The notes below the pieces were generated by a model, which ran no database searches, was not told where the DNA came from, and saw only the letters and a list, made by a program, of their open reading frames with translations. A stretch of DNA of 16,583 nucleotides from Conidiobolus incongruus B7586 (taxonomy: Eukaryota; Entomophthoromycota; Entomophthoromycetes; Entomophthorales; Conidiobolaceae), in NCBI GenBank assembly GCA_000697335.1, contig JNEM01014705.1, positions 1 to 16,583 on the forward strand, read 5' to 3'. The position numbers were made by a program, and so were the translations under genes. This document shows, in pieces, positions 1-9,960 of the stretch (position 1 is its first letter; each line of letters starts with the position of its first letter).

Positions 1-462
1 TATAATATAGATTAATTTTTTATATTATAGATTATAACTTAAAATAATTAAATAATTTTAAAATTTTTATAATAATTAAAAATAATTCAACATATATATT
101 CTCATATAATTAAAATTCATTTATTTTGAATAATATTCAAAAATAAAATGTTAAGAGTAATATTGAGTTTTTTCGGGATCTTTATAAATTGTTAATATTC
201 ACATAATAATATGAATATGAAGAAAAGAAAAATTACTAGATAATTTTCTCATATAGATAAATATTATCATTAATAGTGATATTCAAAGATAAAATTAAAA
301 TGAAAAAAGAAAAAATTATCAAAATATGTTAGTTTATTTAAATAATTTAGAAAATATGATATATTGATCTTAATCAGAGAAGAGGTATAATAAAATAATA
401 AACAAATGTTAAATCTATAATGGAAAAAAAATTTTAAATATTTAAGCCTTTCAATAAATTAG
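1..462. other. AT-rich intergenic, no gene seen
   Basis: Very AT-rich sequence with stops in every frame and no recognisable domain. It forms the 3' flank of the minus-strand tRNA-Pro. A run of eight A at 424-431 reads as U8 on the minus strand and is the first credible RNA polymerase III terminator after that tRNA, about 30 nt beyond its end. Confidence 0.6.
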
Positions 463-534
463 GGGCTCGACTGAGAATCGAACCCAGGACCTCTCCCACC
501 CTGAGGGAGAATTATACCACTAAACCATCGAGCC
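463..534 (-). tRNA. tRNA-Pro (AGG), variant copy with C33
   Basis: A 72-nt intronless cloverleaf on the minus strand. The 7-bp acceptor stem (GGCTCGA with TCGAGCC) is perfect, the discriminator is C73 as expected for eukaryotic tRNA-Pro, and the anticodon stem is CTCCC/GGGAG. The loop reads TCAGGGT, giving anticodon AGG with G37, which is typical of Pro. It differs from the other tRNA-Pro in this window (9342-9413) at two places: position 33 is C instead of the near-universal U, and one T-stem G-C pair has become G-U. The nearest oligo-T terminator is unusually distant. It may be a weakened gene or a tRNA pseudogene; the sequence alone cannot decide. Confidence 0.85.
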
Positions 535-544
535 TCGCTAATAG

Positions 545-1110
545 AGTGACAATTGCTATCTAATTCATACCCTTCCTCACTCCAATTCACTACTAAGTAT
601 CTTATTAATTAAATCAGGCCTTATCAACATTTTACTTGTCCACGTCCGAGTGACCTCACTGTTACTTGCCGTTACATACTTACGCCTATATTTTTCTCTT
701 AGTTATAACAAGGACTTTTTCCTCCTCTTTAACTTTCTCCTTTTTTACACAAATAAACCTTTTGCCTACTTCCAAGACCCTACCTTTAGGATACTAAAGC
801 AGCTACCTATAGTCCAACTTGAGTCATCTTCCATTATTCATTCTACACTCATTCCTATTGATATTTTGTGATTTCATCTTTTTAGTATATCGGATCCTAA
901 CGCCTCCACTGCTGCTGCTGGTCTAGTCGCTCTTTACAACGTCCCGTTTACAAGTGATCAGGGCCGGATAACCAGAGGACTTGCCATCAGTAGTTTACCC
1001 CAGCTAGTAGGTGTCATGCTTCACAATTTGGCCTACAGAATGGCTGTGTCAGTGTCCTCGGTGACGCTCCAAAAGCTAATAACCGTGACAAAGAGGATAA
1101 TTCTCTAGCG
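545..1110 (+). other. Unidentified GC-richer island with open frame
   Basis: This block begins about 10 nt from the 5' end of the tRNA-Pro and is clearly richer in G and C than its surroundings, above all from 890 to 1110. One plus-strand frame is open from 545 to 868, meets one TGA at 869-871, and is then open to a TAG at 1106-1108. The second part would encode about 78 residues and contains SDPNASTAAAGLVALYNVPF and later LPQLVGVMLHNLAYRMAVS. A pyrimidine-rich TTTTTAG at 879-885 could be a splice acceptor. I do not recognise the protein, and the minus strand also gives protein-like stretches broken by stops, so coding status is uncertain. The block is bracketed by TCGCTA (535-540) and TAGCGA (1106-1111), which could be ends of an inserted element or chance. 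Confidence 0.35.
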
Positions 1111-1111
1111 A

Positions 1112-1193
1112 ATATAAGTGAAAAAATGTTTTTTGTTCGAGATTATATCACAATATTTCATTTTATTTTAAATAACATTTTTGCCACTTATAT
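1112..1193. repeat. Imperfect inverted repeat, MITE-like hairpin
   Basis: ATATAAGTGAAAAAATGTT (1112-1130) is matched by the reverse complement of AACATTTTTGCCACTTATAT (1174-1193), with one or two gaps, around a loop of about 43 nt. It directly follows the GC-richer island. It could be a small MITE relic or a strong RNA hairpin. No clear target duplication is visible. Confidence 0.4.
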
Positions 1194-3244
1194 ATTACAT
1201 CATTTTATTGTTTTCATATATTATTGATATTATACTTAAATAATTTTATAATGTTTATTTTTGTCATTTATTTAGTATTTTTCATTGTATAGTTTATTTT
1301 TTTCATAATTTTATTCTAGTTTTACCAAATTTAGAATTATTTTAAATATTTTTTTTGATATATATATTAATTTTATGATATAGAATTTTTGGCTATTTTT
1401 ATTATTTTTATTTAATTGAAAATCAATCAAAATCTATTAAAAAAGGTAATTAATTAATTTTTTATAAGTTTCAATACTTATTATATTGACTATATTTTCT
1501 TCAATTAAATACTTATTAAATTTTTGATTTTTATATCTTATTTATAAATTCAAAATTTGTTAAATTTGGAATAAAAATGTAATAATTTAACAGATATCAA
1601 TAAAATAAAATCATGATTAAATCTATTGTTTTGCTTATTTAAGATTTTAATCTTTATTCATTTTTGCATACTTTGATTAAACAAAATTACTTACTTTTTT
1701 ATATCATCAACTTATCTTCACATATTTTGTAATTCAATCATTATCAGACTTATTTTGTTTAATTATATTGGATATTCATTTTTGAAAATCTTTGTTTTTT
1801 ATACATGGTTAGATCTCAATCTTATCAATCAAATGATTGTTTATATTTCCTTAGTATATTATTTATTAAATAATATAACTCATTTTATTTTTGCTATATT
1901 TGATTAAGTTTTTAAAAAATTAAAGCTTAGTCTCTAATGTTATTGTTTATTAAACCTACCTCAAGAATTAATATTGAAAAAATATTACAATTTTGATGAT
2001 TTTATTGAAATATCCTGGACATTGTGTTTAATAATTGATTGAAGAATAGGTAATATCATCGCGATCTCTCTGATTTTATATTTTAATCATTTGAGTTCAG
2101 ATCGATTATGATAATTAACACGATATTAAGTTAATACCAATGCTTAAATATCCCGATTACATCGATGCAATTAGTATAATGGAAATATAGATATTAATCA
2201 AATTAATTTTAACTTAAATTATCCTAATATTTGATTTAAATTTAGCCAATTTACCATACAAATTAAATTTTTTGCTTTTTTAACAATCTTAATTAGAAAT
2301 TGATTCTCAAAAACTTGTATCATCAACACCTAATGGCATATATTTATATAAAAATGGCCAATTATCTATGAAAAATATATGCTTGTAAGAATGAATTTTA
2401 CCTAAATGATACAAAATTTATTAATCAGTTTTTTACATTTGACATTATTTAAAAACTACAAGCATTGGCATGAAATAAAATGTGATCTATTAGACGTACA
2501 GGTAGAAAAACTCCAAATGCTTTTCATGCATTACATTTTATAATTCATTCAGTATAATATCATTGACTCCAATTTCAAGTAATATAATCACCGAATATAC
2601 AATAAAATTATATCGAAGTGTTTCAACTCCACTTATATTATATCTTTTCATGATTATTTATATAATTATATTGACTATTCACTAATTAACAAGGATGATA
2701 ATAATCATTTGAAGTCATTTTTGATTATTTGCATATCTAATTTAATCTTTAACTTACAATCCATTTCATAAATTCATAATAATGTTAGCAATATATGCTA
2801 ATTAAAAATATCATTAATCGATGAAATAGTTAATTTCATAATTGAAAAATTATTTTTCTTAACTCTTAAAGTTCACCATAATTAACTATTAAAGCATTAT
2901 AATTCATAAATTTGACAATTTAATTTTTATTAATTATGCATAAAAATTCTTAAACATTTCTTGAATGAATATTACTGCATTTAGTATAATTTAAGAAATA
3001 TACTATATTGGTAGAGGGAGGAGGGGAAAAGAGTATGCGAGATAATATTCTTCAGAAAACTATATTATTTTTTTGATTATTTGCTTATGCAAAAATTAAT
3101 TTTGATAATTGTAAGACAATCAGAAATTTTTCAGAGAAATTAATTAGAATTATTTTAGTTATTAAAAAGTAGTCTCTCTTATACTATTTTTTTAAAATGA
3201 TTTTAAATATATAGATATGAATAATAGTAGGTAAAGAAAAATAA
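1194..3244. other. AT-rich intergenic, no gene seen
   Basis: About 2 kb of AT-rich DNA without a sustained open frame, RNA gene or recognisable transposon. The only compositional break is a short purine-rich run at about 3010-3040. Confidence 0.55.
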
Positions 3245-3316
3245 CTCCGATACAGGGAATCGAACCCTGGCCGTCTCGGTGAAAGCGAGAAATCCTAACC
3301 ACTGGACCATATCGGA
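3245..3316 (-). tRNA. tRNA-Glu (UUC)
   Basis: A 72-nt intronless cloverleaf on the minus strand: acceptor stem TCCGATA/TATCGGA, anticodon stem TCTCG/CGAGA around loop CTTTCAC (anticodon TTC, U33 present), T arm CAGGG-TTCGATT-CCCTG, discriminator G73. The first seven bases and G73 match yeast cytosolic tRNA-Glu as I remember it. A T5 terminator on the minus strand (A run at 3237-3241) follows within a few bases. It appears fully functional. Confidence 0.97.
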
Positions 3317-5430
3317 TTAGTTTTTTACCCTCCCAATTTCGCTACATTTTTTTATCAACCATCTTGTTGATTCTACCAAACCTAATATTATTTAGTTCAT
3401 TGTTAATTATCTGATTATTAATCTATCATATTTCAATGCTTTATCTTTTAAACTTTTACATAAAATTTAATTTTATTATTTTCAAACTTTGAAATTAAAA
3501 ATCGTTTGATTTTTACTACTATATATCATTGTATAATTGGATATTCAATCAATTCTACCTTTTTTTAATTTTCACTCAATATTAATCATTTAAATTTATT
3601 TTATACTCTACCAATTCGTAATTTATATTGGTTTTATAACAATATTTACATTGACTAATAATCAATATATCTTAAAATTTAGTTATATATTTTTAATGAG
3701 TAAATATGACACTTTTTGTATCAATTAATCCTAAATAACAGTAATTTCTTAAAGGTTCTTTTTAAAAAAAATTTTTCGATAGTGTGAAAAATAAACATAC
3801 CTATTCTAGATATAAAAGGAAATTGCATTTTGATTCTGAATAATTTTGATTTTTATTAGATTGTACTACAATAAGTAATAACTTTAATATTTTAAAATTT
3901 GTTATATATATATTTCTACTTTTGTCATTTTTAAATATAAATTACAAATTATCAAATATTTGTCATTTATGAAACTTTAATAGGAGTTAATTATTTTTTA
4001 ATTCAACTTAATTTTAATTAAACATTATGAAGATATATCTAATAATTCTTTTTTTTTCAGAATTATAAAAAATTGATAGAAAGATCATATAAGTCAAAAT
4101 TAAATAGTTATTTCTTTTAAAATTTCAAATTTAGATTATTATCAAATCATTTTGATTTTTTTTAGAATAGATATAATAAAAGTGGAATATTATATTTTTA
4201 ACTTAATTTACAGTTATAACTATTGATAGAAATATCATATTGGGTAATTTATTATATTTTCTCACTGTAACAGCTGTTACTTTGATCACTTGAATATTGC
4301 AGTATGCACCCTAAATGACAACATAGTATTTAAGAGTGTATAAAATCTTTATAAATATAGCTATACTGGGATTGCTAAAAACTTCTAATAGGTAAATATC
4401 AAATTATTCTTAACTGATAAAAATAGCTTCAAGTTATATATGTAAAATTTTCGGGTAATTTAGACTTAGAAACAACATGATATATATATATATATATATT
4501 ATTGTTGCTCTTGATAATCTTGCATCTATTTTCAATATTCGTTTTAATAGTTTAACCTTTGGAAATTTTTTTCAAGTTTTGATTTTGATTTTGATTTTAG
4601 TGAATATGGGTCAATATTAAGCAAGTAAGATCAAAAGAATCCACCAAAGTTTAGCTCTAATGATCATTCCTACATATCGAAGGATACCAATTTACACTCT
4701 TACATTTTGGAATTTTATATGACATTTTCTTAGATCATTTGGATGGATTGAATAAGGCTGATGAATTGAGTAAATTATTTATATATCTGTAATCATATGG
4801 TACAAATTATCCTCACTTTTTTCCTAAATTGTTAAAACATAGAAAAAAATTAAATCATTTTAAAAGGATAAACTATAAAATATCAATCTCTCTTTTTTTT
4901 AAAATAAGGATTAATAGAGAAGAATTTCAATATTAGTAATAATATTTGTTATTAATAGAATTTATAGAATTACTATTATTTTGTTGGAGTATGGTGACGT
5001 ATATTTTGATATTTCATTCGTTAATATTGTAATCAAATTTGAATTTATTTTTGACAAATATAATTATGAAACGATTAATTGATGGGATAGAGGCTGTGTC
5101 AAATTAATTTGAATACCTTAAATTTTAAAGATAATAATATATATTTGGTCAGTCTGTTTTGATATATTTGAAATATAGTTTAAAAAGATTAAATCATTGA
5201 TTTATATATAGCTGCTGATTATATTATAAAAAGTGTTAAACTGGGATTAATATGATAATAAATCTTATTTTAATCATATATACCTAATGCCTAAAGTAGA
5301 CAAAAATGAGGGGGGGGGGATTAAATCATCCAGATTGATATGATTGGTTAATTAATGAGGCAGTATACATGAGGATATGGAGTGATTTAAATTAATTTGA
5401 ATAAAAAAGAATTGTGGATATTGCGATTAA
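3317..5430. other. AT-rich intergenic upstream of bHLH gene
   Basis: About 2.1 kb without a gene that I can support. It contains a TTTTGA tandem repeat near 4577-4599, an (AT)n tract near 4480-4499, a perfect 14-bp palindrome at 4267-4280 and a G10 run at 5310-5319. ATG triplets are common here, unlike in the transcript leader that follows. Confidence 0.5.
4267..4280. promoter_or_regulatory. Perfect palindrome GTAACAGCTGTTAC with E-box core
   Basis: A 14-bp perfect dyad with CAGCTG, a CANNTG E-box, at its centre. This is the kind of sequence bHLH dimers can bind, and it lies about 1.8 kb upstream of the bHLH start codon. Function is only a possibility; it could be chance. Confidence 0.2.
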
Positions 5431-5436
5431 TTTTAG

Positions 5437-6066
5437 TATAAAAACTTCATTCAACTCATTCAATCGACATTTGAAAATTGGTTGTCTCAATTTATTGATT
5501 GCCTTCGTCCTTTACCTTCTCTTTCCCTTTTAAGTATAATTCACAGTTACCTTGTTTTGATCTTAATCAACTAATTTCGCTTCTCTCTATTGTTAATACG
5601 TTTTATTTCACTTGATAATTAATTGAGTCGTTAATCCCTTAACAATACTACATCCTGTTCAAGTCCATCAGACGTGATCATTTTGTCTAATTTATCGTTT
5701 CTGTTTAACTAAGCCACTCCAGCTCAGATCTTTATCTATCTCTTTACCTGATTTTAAATATACGTATCCTTTCAGCTTTAACTATTGTTAATAGTTTATC
5801 TGTATTCCTATTATAATTATTGATTTCTAAATGTAAGCAATAATTTTATTTAAGCTAAATTCCCACCACTAGTTATATAATAATCAATTAAACTCCCTTT
5901 TCCCCCTTAATCTCTCAATGTTTGGTCAATAATTTCACTTCATAATTGAATTAACACTTCACTCTTTTTTCATTCTTATTTATCTTGTAACCATATATCA
6001 GTTGACTAATAATTATTTCCTTCTAGTTTATTTATTGTTAATTAATTAATAATTAATTCTATAATT
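5437..6066 (+). promoter_or_regulatory. TATA-like site and long ATG-free 5' leader of bHLH gene
   Basis: TATAAAAA at 5437-5444 is followed from about 5450 by an abrupt change to pyrimidine-rich sequence that lasts to the start codon, as expected for a transcribed leader of about 600 nt. No ATG occurs from 5445 to 5830. The only ATGs before the start codon are at 5831 (ATG immediately followed by TAA) and 5918 (a five-codon uORF including stop). A likely 5'-UTR intron runs from GTAAGC at 5833 to a good acceptor (branch-like TTGACTAAT, then TTCCTTCTAG) ending at 6026. Splicing it would remove both upstream ATGs. The exact transcription start and the intron are inferred. Confidence 0.5.
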
Positions 6067-7106
6067 ATGGCCGATCGTACGAGTAGCACAACCCCTCAAA
6101 GTCTGTTAGGCTGTCTACCAAATGCCCCTAGTATGAACACAGCAACACCTGGCCCCACTCCAGATGCTTTGACTTTTTGGAACTTGATGAACCAAAATTT
6201 AGGTACAAACAACTATATTCCACCTGTGTTGAAAACAATATGTTGACCTCTTTTTTAGATTTTCAAAACTTTTTAACACTAAACGAACCTTTGCCTCCTC
6301 CACCTTCTGACATGCAATTCTTTTCTTCACTATTTAATAATTCCGAATCTCATCTACTTTCTGGTTTCCTTAACAACGTTGTTGAACTTGATAATGCTCC
6401 TTACCCCCCTTTCTTCCCACCACATACTCCCTTACCTCCTCAATCGCCCAGTGTTTTCGAACCACAAATTTCTCAAAATGAATTAGATGCATTCGTAGAA
6501 TATTATCACAGATCTAACAGTATCGACTCTAACTCAACGCTTTCACAGTCTGATATTGGTATGCATTCTTCATCTTCTGGCAGTTCATACACACAGATGA
6601 ATTCTATGTATCCTGTTCAAACGCCTACTTTCCCTAATATGGCATCTTTTTCAAATGGAGCACCATCTATGGATCTCCGCAGCTCTATCCCTATTGCAGT
6701 TCCGATTCCCGTACCTGTTCCGGTACCTGTGCTGCAATCCACCAAACAAATACATTCAATAATGGACACAAAATTTACAAAAAATTCAACAAAGAAACCC
6801 AAAGTCAAGAAAGAACTCACAACACCTAAGAAACGCGGTGCCCCTAAGAAAGAGTTGCTTACAGCGGCTCAGCGCAGGGCTAACCACATTGCTAGTGAAC
6901 AAAAGCGTCGTGGCATGATCCGTAAAGGATTTGAAGAATTGAGCAAGATTGTTCCCGAAGTTGAAGATAACACTAGCAAAGCTGTCATCCTTACTCTCAC
7001 TCATCAATTTATTCAAAAGATGGAACAGCAGAATGTTGCTTTGGAATTTATCATTCAAAAACTTGAGTCGGAATCCAATTCTAAAACAAGCGCTCAGCAA
7101 ACGTGA
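6067..7106 (+). CDS. bHLH transcription factor (INO4/MAX-like), two exons
   Basis: Predicted nuclear DNA-binding protein of 327 residues. Exon 1 is 6067-6202, the intron is 6203-6258, and exon 2 is 6259-7106. The start ATG at 6067 has A at -3 and G at +4 and follows an in-frame TAA at 6043. The exons lie in different frames and are joined in frame by the 56-nt intron (GTACAA donor, TTGAC branch-like site, TTTTTTAG acceptor). Residues 1-235 are low-complexity, rich in Ser, Pro and Asn, with a Pro-Val run at about 189-203. A basic, NLS-like stretch covers about 224-243. The bHLH domain is at about 251-305, with the His255-Glu259-Arg263 triad typical of proteins that read CACGTG-type E-boxes, a short loop, and a second helix that continues into a heptad-like tail. 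The nearest known type is Ino4/MAX-like; the target pathway cannot be told from sequence. No partner gene lies nearby. Confidence 0.9.
6203..6258 (+). other. 56-nt coding intron of bHLH gene
   Basis: GT at 6203-6204, branch-like TTGAC at 6243-6247 and a T6 tract just before AG at 6257-6258. Removing it joins the exon 1 frame (...NQNL) to the exon 2 frame (DFQNF...). If it is retained, translation from 6067 stops at the TGA at 6244-6246 after 59 residues. An ATG inside the unspliced message at 6177 opens the exon 2 frame, but it lies downstream of the better start. Confidence 0.85.
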
Positions 7107-7385
7107 AATTTCACTTGTTTTTCTTTATTTTAATCAGTGTTTTATTTTACGGATTGACCAAATTCCAACAAGAAAATGTTGCCCCTTATGTTACCATTCC
7201 AGTGCAGTGTAAACAGTATGTTGCTCTGACTCGGATGTATTTTATTATTCAACAATTCCATCAATGGAATATTACATCCTTCTATTCTACTCCATAATGA
7301 CTGTGGTAGTGCTCCAATGTATATAAATTGTAAACTATATAATTCATTTCCACTGTATTAAATGCTCTATTTTGTTCCTTTCGTT
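7107..7385 (+). other. Probable 3' UTR of bHLH gene
   Basis: After the TGA at 7104-7106 the base composition stays gene-like (less AT-rich) until about 7385, then returns to the intergenic background. TATTAAA-type sequence near 7356 followed by T- and GT-rich sequence is a plausible polyadenylation region. Short open frames here lack ATG starts and domains. Confidence 0.4.
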
Positions 7386-9341
7386 TTTATTTTATATATT
7401 TAATTTGACATCAAGCATAACATGAATAATTTTGAAAATAAGCGAACACCTCACTGATCTAGTTTCACAAGGAGTGTACAATATCAATCATTGTTAATTT
7501 TGACAAGATCGAATCAGTTGTTTTTGAGAATTAATGATGTGTAATTTTCGGGATATCGAATGCAAGTTAAATGATTTAATGACAAGATCCCAAAATTTCC
7601 ATTGACATTTTTTGAACCTCTAAATTATCCAAAAATAAATTATAAATCTTGTTAACTCATTATTTTCATTATTAAAAATGTAATTCAATTAAATTTTCGG
7701 GAAACTGAAAAATTTCCTCATACTCCGTAGTTTGCCACGCTAGCCAATCATCTGACAATATTAGCTTAATTGGTTAGCATTAAACTTTTTTTTCAATTTT
7801 AATGAAATCAATTTCGGAAATGAAGGTTAAGGGGAGAATTATCCATTCCTGAAAATGATCTTAATAACCACTTGAAGTTTGTTAAACTAAATTAAATTTT
7901 AATTTCAACTCAAATTTATTTGCAAAAATTAAATAATTTCTAATTTTAATTTTAAAAAGTGAAATTGTTTCAATAAGTTTATCATTTTTTGATATATGAA
8001 TCATATATATATATATATATATATATTATAATATCGTTTCTTCTAATAATGAATATTATTCATATATTCATAACTATAAAATAACCTAATATAATTAGAG
8101 TATCACTAATTATAATATGAGTGATTATAATTAAAATAAAATTTTATATCTGTTTTTTTTGTAATTTTCCAAAAAAAGAGTAAAACTTGGAATTTTTTCA
8201 ATATTTTCGGTTATTTTATGAAAATTAGTCATAATTGTATTGTTCTTGAATATTAATTACTTTGTAACTATGTTAAATTCAAGTATATTGTTAGCATTCA
8301 TATTGAATATAATGAATTATTCATTTGTTGATTATAATATTTATACTGAGATAAGTATAGTGTTTATGATTGTGATTATACCCTTTATCAGATTATATTT
8401 TAATTAACTGTAAACTTTATGATTAAGATAATTGCTTATTAATAAAAACAATTGTGATCAAACATCAAATTTGAATAAGTTAATACCTATTGAAGCAATT
8501 ACATGTCTCAATGACATATGAAATTTAAATACAGCATTCATTTGACTAATTTTACTAAAGTGGAAAACTCTGTATCTGGAATAGATTACCTTTTAAATTG
8601 ATCAATTAAAGTGATGTTCTCATCATTAGAATGCTGAATATGAAATTTACATTTTGGGGGATTAATATATATTACAAGGATATCGGAATTAATTATTCAA
8701 ATTATGGACCCTAACTAAAGTTATCACGAAAAGAACAATGACTATAATGTTAATGTAAATCCTGATCTTATAAAATTTAATTTAATTTTGAATTATGAAC
8801 AATTTTGAGAATATTTAAATTCAAAAATGAAAATATATTTATATATTTAGTTATAAAATTTACAAAAAAAAAGTTAGAAAAAAATTCAAAATTTTAATTA
8901 TAGTCATATTAAAATAAATTATCAATTAATATTGATTATAATAAGGGTAATAATTAAAAAAATTAGGTTGAAAGTTTGATAGTTTAATAAGAATATAATC
9001 TAAAATTTTCTTCAAAAAAAAAATAAAAAATTTCATCAATGAATAAATTATCACAATTTGTTCTGAATATATTAACTTTTTTTAAATTATAATTGTTTTT
9101 TGTCAAGTAAAATTTGGATGAATATAATCAATAATGAAATTATTAAATATTATGAAAAAAAATTAAATATAAAAAAATATAATATAAATATAATAAAAGT
9201 ATAAATTAAAATGTATTAAGAAAGAATAGAAATATAAAATATAAAGATGAAAAATGTTATAGAAGATTGAATTATGTAATATATAAAAATTAATCATTTT
9301 AATTTTGACAAATTTTTTAGAAATCATAAATCAAATAATAA
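7386..9341. other. AT-rich intergenic, no gene seen
   Basis: About 2 kb without a supportable gene. It contains a long (AT)n tract near 8004-8025 and an isolated tRNA A-box-like string at 7762-7779 with no matching B box or cloverleaf. Confidence 0.5.
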
Positions 9342-9413
9342 GGCTCGATGGTTTAGTGGTATAATTCTCCCTTAGGGTGGGAGAGGTCCTGGGTTCGATT
9401 CCCAGTCGAGCCC
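9342..9413 (+). tRNA. tRNA-Pro (AGG)
   Basis: A 72-nt intronless cloverleaf: acceptor GGCTCGA/TCGAGCC, three-pair D stem (GTT/AAT), anticodon stem CTCCC/GGGAG with loop TTAGGGT (anticodon AGG, U33, G37), T arm CTGGG-TTCGATT-CCCAG, and C73. A T5 terminator at 9417-9421 follows at once. This is the canonical form against which the copy at 463-534 shows two changes; the two genes lie in opposite orientations and share no obvious flanks. Confidence 0.97.
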
Positions 9414-9484
9414 TAATTTTTAAATAATTCTTTTTATTCTCTTTACCACCTTCTTTGTTTTAATCTTTAAATTTATTTATATTT

Positions 9485-9721
9485 CCTAATTATTATTTAC
9501 TAATAGTATTCTGATATAAATCATATTATCTTCTTCACCATTCTTTCCTCACTTATAATCAGAAGGTGATTCATATTATGAATCCAAAATGACTTATTAC
9601 TAATGAGATTTATATCTTTTTGCGATTTTTCCAAAATATCACTAAGTATAAAAATAATCATTATTTTAATACTTCTATCAACGGTTATACCGATTAATTT
9701 TAGTAATCTTGCATCGCTCAT
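9485..9721 (-). pseudogene. Decayed paralogue A of the PPxY membrane protein
   Basis: A short minus-strand frame (66 residues from the ATG at 9721) keeps the outline of the intact gene at 11263-11577: a hydrophobic segment at about residues 17-30 followed by IHNMN at 47-51. Nucleotide matches continue beyond that frame to about 9490, the equivalent of the intact gene's end. Relative to the intact copy, about 37 nt (equivalent to 11379-11415) are missing. This removes the segment leading into the PPxY motif and shifts the frame, although ATAATC(A/C)G(A/G)AGGTG, the reverse complement of the PPxY coding stretch, is still recognisable at 9555-9568. The 66-residue frame is therefore best seen as a remnant, not a distinct gene. 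Confidence 0.7.
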
Positions 9722-9960
9722 TAATATTTTTATGTGTTAATACTTTTGTAAACAAATATCATGATTTGTGTATTGGAATGGTAAAAATAATAAAATATTA
9801 ATTAATTTACATTTTTATAATATTTATAATCAATACTGAAAATGATGCATAAATAAATCAAATAATCATATCAAATAGACCAACTAATCAGATATTATTA
9901 ATTTTATTCTCTTAAACTCTCTAATGTACAATTAAAAATATATAAATAATAAAAAGGGGG

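Noticed and set aside
650-871. Phe/Leu-rich 73-residue frame as a complete gene
   Set aside because: It starts with GTG, has no domain, and the same frame is open both upstream and beyond its stop. It is described only as part of the unidentified island.
545-1110. Island as SRP RNA, RNase P RNA or an rRNA fragment
   Set aside because: None of the conserved motifs I know for these RNAs could be found on either strand.
6617-7100. Minus-strand frames opposite the bHLH exon, one with a Gly-Thr repeat
   Set aside because: They are reverse-strand readings of the bHLH coding exon; the Gly-Thr run simply mirrors the Pro-Val codons.
7103-7297. Short plus-strand frame with a signal-peptide-like start just after the bHLH stop
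   Set aside because: It begins with GTG, overlaps the bHLH stop codon, has no ATG at its start and sits in the probable 3' UTR of a eukaryotic gene.
7762-7779. tRNA A-box-like string TAGCTTAATTGGTTAGCA
   Set aside because: No matching B box, acceptor pairing or anticodon arm follows, so a tRNA or tRNA-derived SINE cannot be supported.
8004-8025. (AT)n tracts here and near 4480, 10052 and 14548 as special elements
   Set aside because: Simple microsatellites are expected in DNA of this composition.
9521-9721. 66-residue frame as an independent gene
   Set aside because: It aligns with the intact PPxY gene but carries an internal deletion and frame change, and homology continues past its stop, so it is treated as a pseudogene.
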